DNA from: Sambucus nigra
Taxonomy: Eukaryota > Streptophyta > Magnoliopsida > Dipsacales > Adoxaceae
NCBI GenBank assembly: GCA_949130495.1
Contig: OX422211.1
Span: forward strand, 397,904,049-397,968,048
Length of the DNA stretch: 64,000 nt
Reading direction: 5' to 3'
The notes under the pieces are model-generated. The model had not been told where the DNA came from. It searched no databases and saw only the letters and a program-made list of their open reading frames with translations. This document shows, one piece after another, positions 1 to 11,596 of this stretch (position 1 is the first letter of the stretch; each line of letters begins with the position of its first letter). Position numbers and translations under genes: made by a program.

Positions 1-944
1 AATTAATGGAAATCCTCATGTTAATGTTGTGAAAATATTATGGTATTGTTTCGAGATATATAATGAGTTAGCTGATAGTTATATCAATGGCATAGTTAGT
101 AACTGAGTTACGTTAAATCTCTATTAAATTACGAGCGTTGTTATGTTTAATTAACCGAGTAAAATGGGTAGAACCTTTGGTAGTCTAGCTAATTAGGTTG
201 TCACTTAGCTAGTGGAAAGGGTAGTTATAGATGGGTACTTACGTTAGGAGTGCACAGTTAGTCGAGAGGTGAGAATTTAATGTGAGTGCACGTCCTAACA
301 TGTACTTTGCATTTAATGTTTTAAATGTTTTTAAAGCCTTTGCAGGTTTTTAAAATGATTTCCACTTTCGGGCTCTGACCCATTTGCTTTCAAATATATT
401 TTCTTGTAAAACCATTTTAGGTGCCCAGCCACAAGGACACCAAGCATAGGATTCTCATTCAGGTGACGAGCTGTAGCTGTTTGTGGAAGCTACAGGGATT
501 TGCATGTAGACGCTTCTCTCATTTGGATTCCAGTCTCAGTATCTATCAGTCGTAGGGCATGTTGCCCAATTCTATTAGACATTTTTACATTTCAGTTTTC
601 AGACTCTAGCATGTATTGCTCAGTATTCAGTTTTAGTTATTTATTTCAGTTTACTTATCAGTTGTGGGATTTGTATTGAGGAGTTTTTCCTCCAGAGTTT
701 ATTTACATTTTGTGATAGTTATTCGTTTTACTTCAGTATGGTGAATGGTGTTATTTAGTTATTCATTACTCTTGTTGCATGTTAATCAGATTTAATAAAA
801 TTTGGCACTTACTTTTTAAATACTAGGTGGTTAGTAATAATAAAACGTTTTCGACAGTGATGCTATTAACTGAGCCAACTTGGCATTTTGAATTAATTTT
901 ATAAAGGAGTAGCTACCCGGTGTTTAATTAGTCGGGGTGTCACA
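1..944 (+). repeat. LTR F, 3' part (gypsy family of D/E/G), cut by window edge
   Basis: This stretch ends in GGGGTGTCACA at 944, the same terminus as LTRs B, D, E and G but on the plus strand. It carries the family box GTGCCCAGCCACAAGGAC near 420-440 and an AATAAAATTTGGCAC segment near 794. The start lies outside the window: relatives are about 2.9 kb, so about 2 kb is missing. No primer binding site follows 944, so it is a 3' LTR or a solo LTR. No coding sequence is seen. Confidence 0.8.
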
Positions 945-1036
945 AAGTCGTGGAATTTTTATTTGAAACATAAGATATTATGTCGTTATTTCATAATACT
1001 TCTGGAGTATAAAGGGACATTTAGTTGCTAAAAAAG
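945..1036. other. Short spacer between LTR F and element D
   Basis: These 92 bp lie between two oppositely oriented related LTRs. No gene or known motif is visible. The last five bases, AAAAG, pair with TAAAG at 61937-61941 as the probable target-site duplication of D, with one mismatch. Confidence 0.5.
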
Positions 1037-3992
1037 TGTGACACCCCATGTAATTAAATACCGGGTAGCTACTCCATTATTAAATTAGTACAGAATATCC
1101 AGTTGGTTCAGTCTTAGCATCATGGTCAAAAACATCTAATTAGTTAATAGACACGTAATATTTAAAAACTGAGATGCCAAATTTTATTAATTAAATTAAC
1201 TTACAACTATGTAATAAATAACCAAACATTCAACATTCACATAAACAGTCTCATAGGAGTAATTAATGTAATAAAATAAACTGAGTCTGGAGTAAACCCT
1301 CCAATAATAGTCCCAAAGCACAATACAATCTCAAATACACAAGTCTGAATAAATAAAACCACATCTGAAATAAATGAATGTCTAAAACTGAAACCTCTGA
1401 ATAAGAATGGGCAACATGCCCTAACCGATACGAGTGACTCCGAAGGAAGCAAAAATAGATGTGGAAGCGTCTAATACTGAGATCCTGTAACTTCCACAAC
1501 AACTATAGCATGTCAACATAATGGAACTCCTATGCTTGGCATCCATGTGGCTGGGTACCTAAAAGGTTTTTAAAAAACCAAGATAGATTTGGAAGAAAAC
1601 GGGCCAGAGCCCGAGGTGAATATATTTTAAAAACAGCAAGTGTTTAATGGCATTAAACAGTAAATATTATGTACATGTTAGTCACGTGCTCTCACTTGAT
1701 ATTCTCATCCCTCAACTATTGTGCATGCCTAACGCATTCTTTTAAGCCATTATAATTATACCACTGCCTAACCAGTCTGTACAAAATATGTTTATACGGA
1801 ACTTCTTTAATATGCCTACCCATATTACCCATTTAAGACATAATTACGTTTCAAATACTCATTAATTGAATCAATTAGCTCATGTATTATTTGAGTTCTC
1901 ACATCTTTAAGTCATTTAAATATCTTAGCCATTCTCATCTACTAAGCGATAGTGAATAATCACAATTATATATTTATATCACTCTCAGTATATATATACA
2001 CATATGGCACCCCTAGGCTAAGTTGCGGTGCAAGCATACTCTGCTATCGAATCCCAGTACATCATGTACTTAAGGATCTCGAGTTTCGAATCACTCAGGA
2101 ATCGTATCAATACAAATCACACATATTGGAGGCGAACATAGTTCATATACATATGGGTCACGCACATACCTACGCTCCCATAGTCAACTGACTTATCAAC
2201 TCACAAATAAGTCTTCACAGTTCTATGTTCTTGAGGTACCAAATCTAAATCCCCCCGAAGGCACACAAGACAATATTGTCCTCTTCCTACAACCTCCCAT
2301 GATAACAAGTATGGTAGGTATGCCATACACATAATAATCCATATATTAGGTAATCACACAACCTAAGTAATCATCATTTTAATATAGGTATACTCATGTC
2401 CTATATTACAAGTCTCATACGTAGTATATTTTCATTTTGATTATTCTACATAATATCTTTAGCGTGAAAACCCTCGTCGTATAAATTCGAGTTCTTAAAC
2501 TTATCCCAAACGATTACTAAGTCTCCCACTTGTCTCTAAGGCTATTTCAGTAATTTAAAGTCCCCTTACTACTGTCTCTAACATTAAGTTATTGTTTATC
2601 CGAATTACATTTCAAGTTCCCAAAATTTCAAACCGTAACTCACTCATCGGACAATCGTAAGTTTATCATTTAATCCCAAACCAAACTAATATTTTTTGGG
2701 CCTCGAATACACGCCTACTAACCTTCATTACGTCCCAATGTGTTCAAATAGTCCACACGAATAATTCTTAAAAGTCGGGATTGGTTAAACCATAAAAGGA
2801 AAATATAACACAAATTCAGGAGGAGTCGATCGATCGAAGGAAATGGTCGATTGATCGATCCAGTCAATCAATCGACATTCTTGGGGTCATCAATGGGGTT
2901 ATCAAAATTGACATTCTTGCATATTTTTGCCTACGGGTTTCATCAATTTTAACCCTCAAATCCTCTATTATAATGTCCCAAACTCAAAAATCTTTATACC
3001 AAACATGATACCAACATAAACACTTAAATTCTAACGTCTTAGAATCACAAAATAGTATGGGTTATCATTTTCTTGGATCAAATCATGTATATTTCATAAG
3101 AAATGTATTTCTTCTATTTTCTTCAAGAACATCATATAACTCAACATAAATTCATAATTCTCTACACATGGATCATGATTTCGTGGTTGCTATATTTAAA
3201 GAAGTTAATCTACATGCAAAACCTACCAGGATTAAGATGTAAATCTTTAAATCCATTAATTCAACATTTTTCAAGGTTTTTCTCCAATTCTAAACTATCA
3301 TGGATAATATATACACTGACTTATTGAAAGTTAAATCAATGGCCTATAAATCGAAGTTTGATCCTTTGGAGAAGATTATATAGGAGTTCTTATCCGGCGG
3401 TGGTGATGGTGGTGCAAAAAGCATAAGAATGGTGGTTCTCCTTTTGGAACTTCCTCCACTTCTTATCTAATGGTCGTCTGTGAGTTTTGGTGGTATAAAC
3501 CCTAAGTTTCTAACCTATCAGGTGATAAAGATTTCTAAATTTCGTAGGTCGCTAGTCATCAAGTAGTAAAATGACTAAAATACCCTCCCGGGTTGCCAGT
3601 TTGGCCTAAAACTGCCCCGGGACCCAAACTAAACTCCCGGGTAGACTTTTATGATATCTCTACCCTTTCGTACACATTGGCGCACTCAAAATGACCATAA
3701 GTATGACATAAAAATAAACTACTTTTATAATCCATTAAATTGGTCCCAGCACGATTGGCACGCGCATCCCAACTTAATTTCCAAAACTGTCATATTTTCT
3801 ACTCGTGACAATTTTAATAAGTTCATAATCATATATTACTATACTCGCTCAGTAATATTCAACATAATTATCATAATCAAATACTAACTCTCATCTCGCT
3901 TGTATTTAAATTTAGATTATTTACAAATTAATTTCCCAATTTGAATTCAATTAATCCTATAATTAAAATCAGTAAAAATACGGGGTATTACA
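1037..3992 (-). repeat. Element D 3' LTR
   Basis: Plus-strand start TGTGACACCCC and end GGGGTATTACA; in element sense TGTAATACCCC to GGGGTGTCACA. It pairs with 58975-61936. A purine-rich tract follows directly at 3993, which fixes this as the 3' LTR of a minus-strand element. It contains the family box (1543-1560) and a cluster of GATCGATC palindromes (2826-2875). Small ORFs inside it (for example 1237-1502, 3103-3327, 3651-3887) match nothing and are not shared in frame with the other LTR, so I leave them out. Confidence 0.85.
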
Positions 3993-4009
3993 TACTTCCC
4001 CCCTAATAA
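3993..4009 (-). other. Polypurine tract of element D
   Basis: Plus strand TACTTCCCCCCTAATAA; on the minus strand a TTAGGGGGGAAG tract directly before the LTR start. This is the second-strand primer site of a gypsy element. B has the same tract at 10527-10543. Confidence 0.75.
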
Positions 4010-4017
4010 TGGAATTT

Positions 4018-5319
4018 CGTCCCAAAATTCGGAAATAAAGTTATACCTGGTAAAAATAACTCAAGATATTTTTCGCTCATCTCATCCTCGCGCTCCTAGG
4101 TAGACTCCTCGGCATTATGATGCCGCCACTAAACACGTACTAGTGCTACTAACTTCGATCTCAATTTCCTCTCGCTATGGTCGAGTACACCAACCGACCC
4201 CTCTTCGTAAGAACTATCGGGCTGCAGATCAATCTCTTCCAAAGCAATCTAAGCATGGGCCAACTCATCCCAAACATATCTCCTCAGCGAAGAAATATAG
4301 AACACATCGTGAATCCTATGCAAGTGCTCCGGTAACCAAAGTCTACTAGCAACTAGCCCAATCCGCTCGATGATAGGGAATGGACCAAGATATCTCGGTG
4401 CTAACTTCCCTTTCTTACCAAAACGCATTATCCCCTTCTTAGGAAATACTCTCAGCAACACCCGGTCTCCTATATTTAACTCTAAAAAAATCCTCTTGGC
4501 ATCGGCGTAGCTCTTCTGTCGATCCTGAGCAATCCGAATACGGCTCCCAATCATATCTATCCTGGTCGAGGTATCTTGGATCACCTCCAGCCCAAGTAGC
4601 TTGTTGCCCCCCACCTCTAACCAACACGGTGGAGAATGAAAATATCTACCGTATAATTCCTCGAATGGAGCCATGCCAATCGTAAACTGGTAGGAGTTAT
4701 TATAGGCAAACTCCACTAGTGGGAGATATTACTCCTATCCCCCACAAAAATCTAGCATACACATCCACAACATATCTCTAACAAATGATTCCTTCGCTCA
4801 GTCTGCCCAACCGTCTATAGATGATAGGCTGAACTCAATCGTAACTCCATATCCATGGCCTCCTAGAAGCTCCCCCAAAATCTGGACACAAAAATCTTGT
4901 CCCTATCGGACACAATATCGAGGGGCACCCCATGAAGTCTCACTACCTCCGCAATGAAACTCTGAGTGTACTGCCCTGTAGTATAATCGATCCAAACTGG
5001 AAGAAAATGAGCTACCTTGGTTAGCAGATCCACAATCACCCATATCGAATCATGACCTCACTGAGATGTAGGCAACCCCTTGACGAAATCCATGGAAATG
5101 CTCTCCCATTTCCACATAGGGATCTGTAATGGTTGTAGGAGCCTTGGTGATCTCTGGTGGTCCACTTTTACCAGCTGAAAAGTGTCACAATTAGAATAAA
5201 ACTTGGCGATGTACTTCTTCATTACACTCCACTAGTATTATAGCCTTATATCCTGGTATATCTTATCCCCACCGGGATGTACCGTAAAACATGAACGGTG
5301 TGACTCTGTCATCATCTCG
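4018..5319 (-). pseudogene. Element D integrase (C-terminal half) and chromodomain, decayed
   Basis: A 155-codon open piece (4249-4716) matches the end of gypsy integrase: EFAYNNSYQFTIGMAPFEELYG, then the GKKGKLAPRYLGPF stretch and the HDVFYISSLRRYV segment. Below it, the chromodomain reads in the same frame but has stop codons near 4247, 4134 and 4100, the latter two replacing residues that B still has or nearly has (QW and TWE). The upstream part, 4717-5319, holds broken remains of the catalytic core and zinc region. Element C inserted at 5319/5320, and the gene resumes at 35962. Integrase joins element DNA to host DNA and the chromodomain targets chromatin; this copy cannot be functional. 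Confidence 0.8.
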
Positions 5320-7679
5320 TGTGACGACCCGGATATGATTATGATAAACCATGTTTAAATCATTCTTACCGTATGGTATGGGGATAAGGTGTTATTAGAA
5401 TATATAATTTTAAGTTATTGTCTTTAGTCTAATCCTCCTTCATAACTTATGAAATATTGAATTAGTCACAAACACAAATTTGTGAAGTCTTCGGTAGGAA
5501 TGTTCAAGTTAGGGACTAGTTTTGGCCACTATATTATGATAATTTACTTGAGGCAAAAACTAGATAGTTGTAGATATATGAGTTAAGTTTGTATCACAAT
5601 AAACGGTGTGTAAAACAAAGGTCCGAGGAAGGAGTTATGCTGAAATTAGGAATATGGGGTAAAGTAGTCATTTAGCTTTAAAGGATATTTTATCTTATAT
5701 GGCGACACATGTCATATTTTGATTGGACCAAGGGGAGGTGACTTATGCCGACTTTAAAACCTTTAAATGACCTCCTCCTTCATCCAAAATAAGGCATGAG
5801 AGATTTTGGATTGAGGAGAGATAATCGGAAAGCTCGGGAAGTAGAAAGTGAGGAGAAAAATTGACAAAAATCTGTAGAAAATTACGAAAAAGTCTCTAAG
5901 GTATTTCTACGCATAAATCTTCTTATTATTTTGGTATTATTGATTATAATGATAGAAATCATTGACTGTTTATTGAAATTTCATGCCTTGGTGTATATGT
6001 ACGGATAAATGCAGGTTTAAGCAAAGTTGAAGGTGTAAATCATGTATATTGCTTCGATTGGAAACCTTGTGTATTCAAACTTCCATAACGTTTTGTAAAT
6101 TTATTGGAATTGAATAATTCTAGTTGGAGATGAAAAAAGGCTCATATATGTATAACATATCCGAATATTATATTAAAATACCAAGATATGAATATTTGGT
6201 GATAGTTTGTAGTTCAAGTAGAAAATCTACCCCAAAAGTGTAAGTTTACACACCATGTCTTCAATATTTTGCTTGACATAGCAAATGAAGCTTAAAAATT
6301 ATGAAACTTTAAATTTGTATTTTTAAATAGGTTTATTCATGTTGGGTGAAATATCATAGAAAGTTATGATACATAAAACTTATGAAAATTCCTGGAACTT
6401 CACTGAACAATTGAGGAGCCTATAGGGAAAATTTGCCATGTAGCAAGAATTTGGACATATCTTTCTCTAGGAAACATGAAATGATATGTCGTCTGTTGGA
6501 TTTGGAACCCAATATGTTAAGGATGAAACTAATAAGAAGAAATTAAATTATATTTGGCCTATGATTTGGGTATGGTAAATATATTACCATGAAGTTAGAT
6601 TAGACTTCATTTACGACATATGATTGGAATGGGGTTATATGATGCTTATAAATTGGGTTAAGTTTAAGTTTTCTTTGGATTGTTAACATCCTTGTGATGA
6701 TACTAATATTGTAAGATCGAATATGTGGAAGGGAAGAAGAACTGGTTGAACTAGTGCCAGACAAAGGCAAGGGAAAAACACATGAAGTGGCCAAGGTGAG
6801 TGTACTCACTGGTAAGATGTATTTATACATGGTTATGGATATTATATGTTGTACTTACCGAGTTGATTATAAATATGAGATGTGGTACTTATTGAGATGA
6901 TTATGGATATTATATATTGTACCTGCCGAGTTGAGTATAAATATGAGAAGTTGTACTTATTGAGATGATTATGGATGTCATATGATGTACTTGCTGAGTT
7001 GATTATAAATATGAGCTATGGTACTTATCGAAATGATTATAGATATTATATGTTGTACTTACCGAGTTGATTATAAATATGAGATGTGGTACTTATCGAG
7101 ATGATTATGGATATTATATGTTGTACTTATTGAGTTGAGTATAAATATGAGATATGGTACTTATCGAAATGATTATAGATATTATATGTTGTACTTACGG
7201 AGTTGATTATAAATTTGAAATTTGGTACTTATCAAGATGATTATTGATATTATATATTGCACTTACTGAGTTGATTATAAATATGAGATGTGGTACTTAT
7301 TGAGATGATTATGGATATTATATATTGTACCTACCGAGTTGAGTATAAATATAAGAAGTTTTACTTATTGAGATGATTATGGATGTCATATGTTGTACTT
7401 GCTGAGTTGATTATAAATATGAGATATGGTACATATCGAGATGATTATGGATGTTATATGTTGTACTTAGCGAGTTGATTATAAATATGATATGTTGTAC
7501 TTGTTGAGATAATTATGGATATTATATGTTGTACTTACCGAGTTGATTACAAATATGAGATGTCGTACTTACCAAGTTGAATATGGATATGCTATGTTGT
7601 ACTCATTGAGTTGATTATGGTTAGGATATGTCGTACTTACTGAGTTGATTATGGATATGATGTGCATGTATTATAAGAG
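5320..7679 (+). repeat. Element C 5' LTR, left part
   Basis: Collinear with 32889-35216 and interrupted at 7679 by element B. About 4% of bases differ in the first 70 bp compared. It ends in the 34/68-bp array described separately. A short open frame on the minus strand (6600-6830), also seen in the other LTR (34083-34370), is low complexity and not supported as a gene. Confidence 0.85.
6848..7664 (+). repeat. 34-bp tandem array organised in 68-bp dimers (left LTR of C)
   Basis: About 12 copies of a 68-bp unit made of two diverged 34-bp halves. One half carries GTACTTACCGAGTTGATTAT, the other GTACTTATTGAGATGATTAT. The same array, also about 12 dimers, is at 34388-35204 in the other LTR, so it was present before C transposed. 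Confidence 0.9.
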
Positions 7680-10526
7680 TGTGACACCCCGCCTAATTAA
7701 TTACCAGGTGATCAGTCCTTAATTAATTAATTTCAGAATATCAAGTTGGTTCAGATAATGCATCAGTGTCGGAATCTCAAATGTTAATTTAATAAAGCTA
7801 ACCACCTAGTATTTAAAAGGGTTGGTGTCAAAATTTTATCTTGTTGTTAACCAATCAAAAAGAATACTAACAATAGTCATGCATCACGGTAGTATAAGTA
7901 AAGTCTGACTGAAGTAAAATAAATGGTTGGAGTAAACATCTCCAAATACAATCCCATACAATGAATCAAATGGAAGACACCAAATCCAAAAGAGAGTTCA
8001 AAACAACTAAATCTCTGAAAGTAAGCATGAGTGAGGACGACATGTCCAAGCAAGATGAATAACTAAAAAAAAGGATAGACTGAATCATCTACTGGAAATA
8101 ACCCTCCAGCTGCCACAGCAGCTGCAGCATGACAACTGAATAGAGTCTCCTAAGGTTGGTGTCCCTGTGGCTGGGCACCTAAAATAATGGAACAGTAAAA
8201 AGATAGGTAGAAAAAGAGGTCAAAGCCTGAGTTGAAAACAGTTTAAAATAGCAAGTGTTTAAATTGATTCAATTAGCGCAATTACTAATCAAGTTAACTT
8301 AGCAAACTCACTTGAGATACTCACCCCTCAATCTAGTGTGCACGCTTAACGAGCCTAACTACCCATACTAGTCATGATACTCTGACTGACTACTAAGTGT
8401 ATAATATGAAGTTTAAAAGTCTCTATAAATAACGTAAAAACCGACGTACTTATGATTTCAACATAGAATTAGGATTTCTTTAGGTTATTCTCATATTCTT
8501 CTAAATACCCAACTGATAATACCATAAGTGTACAATTAACAATATTGACAACAGCAAAAGGCAACAAACATGATTTTCGGTATACACGTCTTATTTGCCT
8601 TATGTATACATATCAAATTACATAAGTATAGCAATATTACACCCTTGGTTAAGAACCCATTAGTACTATTCATACTCGGCTATCTAGTCCATTTCCAAAG
8701 CTCACGCATAGTGGACAACATGTTCAATCTCTCGAGAACCAATAGAAACATAAACACATATTGGAGGCGAATATAGTCCTAAGACGATGGGCTATGCACA
8801 TACCTACGCACCCATACGACCGTCATCACTATCATTGTCACGGATAGTACGTACCTAGGTTCCATGCTCTAGTGATACAACTCTAAATCCCCCAAAGGCA
8901 CATAATATTCGGTTGTCCACAACGCGTTAACCTCCGTTCGATAGCCAATAGCTAGGTATGTTATACACATAATATTTTGAACAATAAGCATGCACACCAC
9001 TTATATTAATTCAGTAACTTTCACACAGTCTAGTATTTACGGCACGAATACTACGTCTCTTATTATATCCCATACCTTATTCATATATATTCCCCCTTGT
9101 ATTTCCTCAACTCTTTAATCCAATGAATTTTTTTTATACCTCCCGAGGATCGACATTTTCTCCGTTCACGAATAATTATTTATTTAAGTCGCTCGACAAT
9201 CATACTGGTTTAATACTCGTTTAAATATGCCTACGGGAAGTTCAAAACAAAATTCGGGCCTAAAAAGGCCATTCTGGAATCTCGTTAGAAGACCCAGAAA
9301 TCTCGTTCGAACGAGGTCGTTCGAACGAACCACCAAACTCGTTATAAGGGCTACTGGAATCTCATTAGAAGTCTCATTCGAATGAGGTCGTTCGAACGAT
9401 CTAGGCTAGACTTCTAACAAAATTCCACAAGTCGCCCATTTCGTTTCCTAGATTCTTTTTCCCAATTTTTACCACTCCAAACTCATACTAAATACATTCC
9501 AACACCAATACCAGGTTTCCTACTATCCTAAGTCACCTTAGAACATATAATAACATAATTTTGGAGGTCAAATCCTTCTGATCATCATGTAATCTCAATA
9601 AATTTCCAACTTTTACAACAAACCCTATTAATATGAACCCATAATTTATTTGTTCATAAAGACTCCCTTTTAATTCATGATTTACATCTAGTTCATCAAC
9701 TTTCACAATTTTACTAAGGGAAGAATACTCTACATGCAAACCTCCATTAGATTTTCTAAATATTCTACACGATTTCATCATAGGAAAACCCAAATTGGTA
9801 TTCGTTGTTCTAAAACATCAATATATGTTAACAGGAGTAATAATTGCTAAGAGAAGAGCAAGATAATCACTTGCCTTAAAATGGACTTCTGATTTGCGGG
9901 TTGAAACTGGTATAGGAATGATCCTCCTGACACGATCTACGCGTTGGTGTACTTTTTGTTGTGAAAGGTTGAGTTCTTGGCTTAGGGCTCTAATGGAGTC
10001 TTCTTCTCCTTCCTTGGTTCTCTCTCTCTTTTCCTATCTTCTCATGTAGGTTGCAACTGACAGACCACTAACTTTAAAATGCTATTAAATAACCTAATTT
10101 TCGTCCATTTAATTGCCCAAAAATCCCTAAAGACCAAAATACCCCTTCGAGGTGCCGTTTTGGGTTAAAATGCCTCAGACTCCAAAGAAAATACCCGGAT
10201 AGTGTTTTCTGACTATTTCGACCCTTACAGACACTCTGGTGCACTCAAAATAGTCTTCCGAGTTATACAAAAATAATTTATCTTTTAACCCTCCAAATAT
10301 AAATAAATGACGTGACTTATGCGCGTCCCAATTATTTATAACATAACTGTCGTGTATCTCGTCCCTGGCCATAATATTATTTCAATAATTACTAACTCTT
10401 ATCACGCTAGTGATTATTATCATGAAATCATATTAATTACAATTTAAAATTTTCTCACTTTAATTTAATTAATCCCCATTTTCCATAAAAAAAATATGCC
10501 TAAAAATACGGGGTATTAGTATTACA
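7680..10526 (-). repeat. Element B 3' LTR
   Basis: Starts TGTGACACCCCGCC and ends ATTAGTATTACA on the plus strand. It pairs with 27561-30430 and is followed by the polypurine tract. It contains the family box (8161-8180) and a cluster of TTCGAA palindromes (9301-9400) where D and E have GATC palindromes. Short frames such as 9533-9793 and 10175-10372 recur in the partner LTR (29435-29695, 30029-30274), but they match no family and are probably not coding. Confidence 0.88.
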
Positions 10527-10543
10527 TACTTCCCCCCTAATAA
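10527..10543 (-). other. Polypurine tract of element B
   Basis: Plus strand TACTTCCCCCCTAATAA directly beside the LTR end at 10526, identical to the tract of D. Minus-strand reading is a run of G and A before the 3' LTR. Confidence 0.75.
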
Positions 10544-11591
10544 CATAATTTTGTCCCGAAATTCGGTAAAGAAAAATATATACCTGGCAAGAATAACTCT
10601 GGATAACGCTCATGCATGTCATCCTCGTGCTCCCAAGTTGATTCCTCAACGTTATGGTGCCGCCACTGAACATGTACTAGTTGTACTATTTTCGACCTCA
10701 ATTTCCTCTCGCTGCGGCCTAGAATAGCTATTGGCCCTTCCTTGTATGAGCTATCAGGATCTAAGTCTATCTCCTCTAACGTAAAGTGAGTATGGGCCAA
10801 ATCATCTTAAAGAAATCTCCTCAACGAAGAGATATGAAACACGTCATGGACTCTATGCAAGTTTTTCGGTAACCCAAGTCTATAGGTAATTGGCCCAATC
10901 CTCTCGATGATGGGGAATGTCCCTACATACCTAGGCGCCAACTTTCCCTTCTTCCCAAAATGCATAACTCTCTTGATAGGAGACACCCGAAGTAATACCT
11001 GATCCCCAATGTTGAACTCTAAAAAATAACGTTTGGCATCAGCGTAACTATTCTGCCGATCCTGAGAAACCCGAATATGGCTCCGTATCAACTCTATCCT
11101 TGTCGAAGTATCCTGAATCACCTCCGGACCTAGTAACTTGTTATCCCCCACCTCTAGCCAACATGCTGGGGAGCGATAAGGTCTGTCGTATATGGCTTCG
11201 AATGGAGACATACCAATAGTAAACTGGTGGGAGTTGTTACAGGCAAACTCCACGAGTGGAAGGGACTGCTCCCAACCTCTGCCAAAATCAATGATGCACA
11301 TCCGTAATATGTCCTCCAACATCTAGTTCATCCGTTATGTCTGAACATCCATCTACGGGTGATAGGTTGTGCTCAGCCGCAACTCCGTACCCAATGCCTC
11401 CTGAAAACACTCCTAAAATCGAGAAACGAACACCTTGTCTCTGTCAGACACGATATTGAGAGGCACTCCGTGGAGTCTAACTATCTCTGTTATGAATAAT
11501 TGGGCATACTATCTTGTGGTGTAGTCTGTCTTGATTGGGAGAAAGTGTGCTACCTTGGTCAGCCAATCCACTATCACCCATATCGAATCGT
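10537..11591 (-). pseudogene. Element B integrase (core and C-terminal) and chromodomain
   Basis: Two open pieces. 10807-11322 (171 codons) covers the end of the catalytic core (LPLVEFACNNSHQFTIGMSP), the GKKGKLAPRYVGTF segment and the HDVFHISSLRR end. 10537-10800 carries a chromodomain with LVHVQWRHHNVEESTWEHED and ERYPELF. They are separated by an in-frame stop just above 10800. Positions 11323-11591 hold the core with an SDRD motif but with several stops. The zinc-binding part lies beyond solo LTR E, at 14572-14828. Role: integration and chromatin targeting of element B; not functional as it stands. Confidence 0.85.
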
Positions 11592-11596
11592 GATCC

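Noticed and set aside
9533..9793. 86-codon ORF present in both LTRs of B (also 29435-29695)
   Set aside because: Conservation follows from LTR duplication; no family match and no sign of coding constraint.
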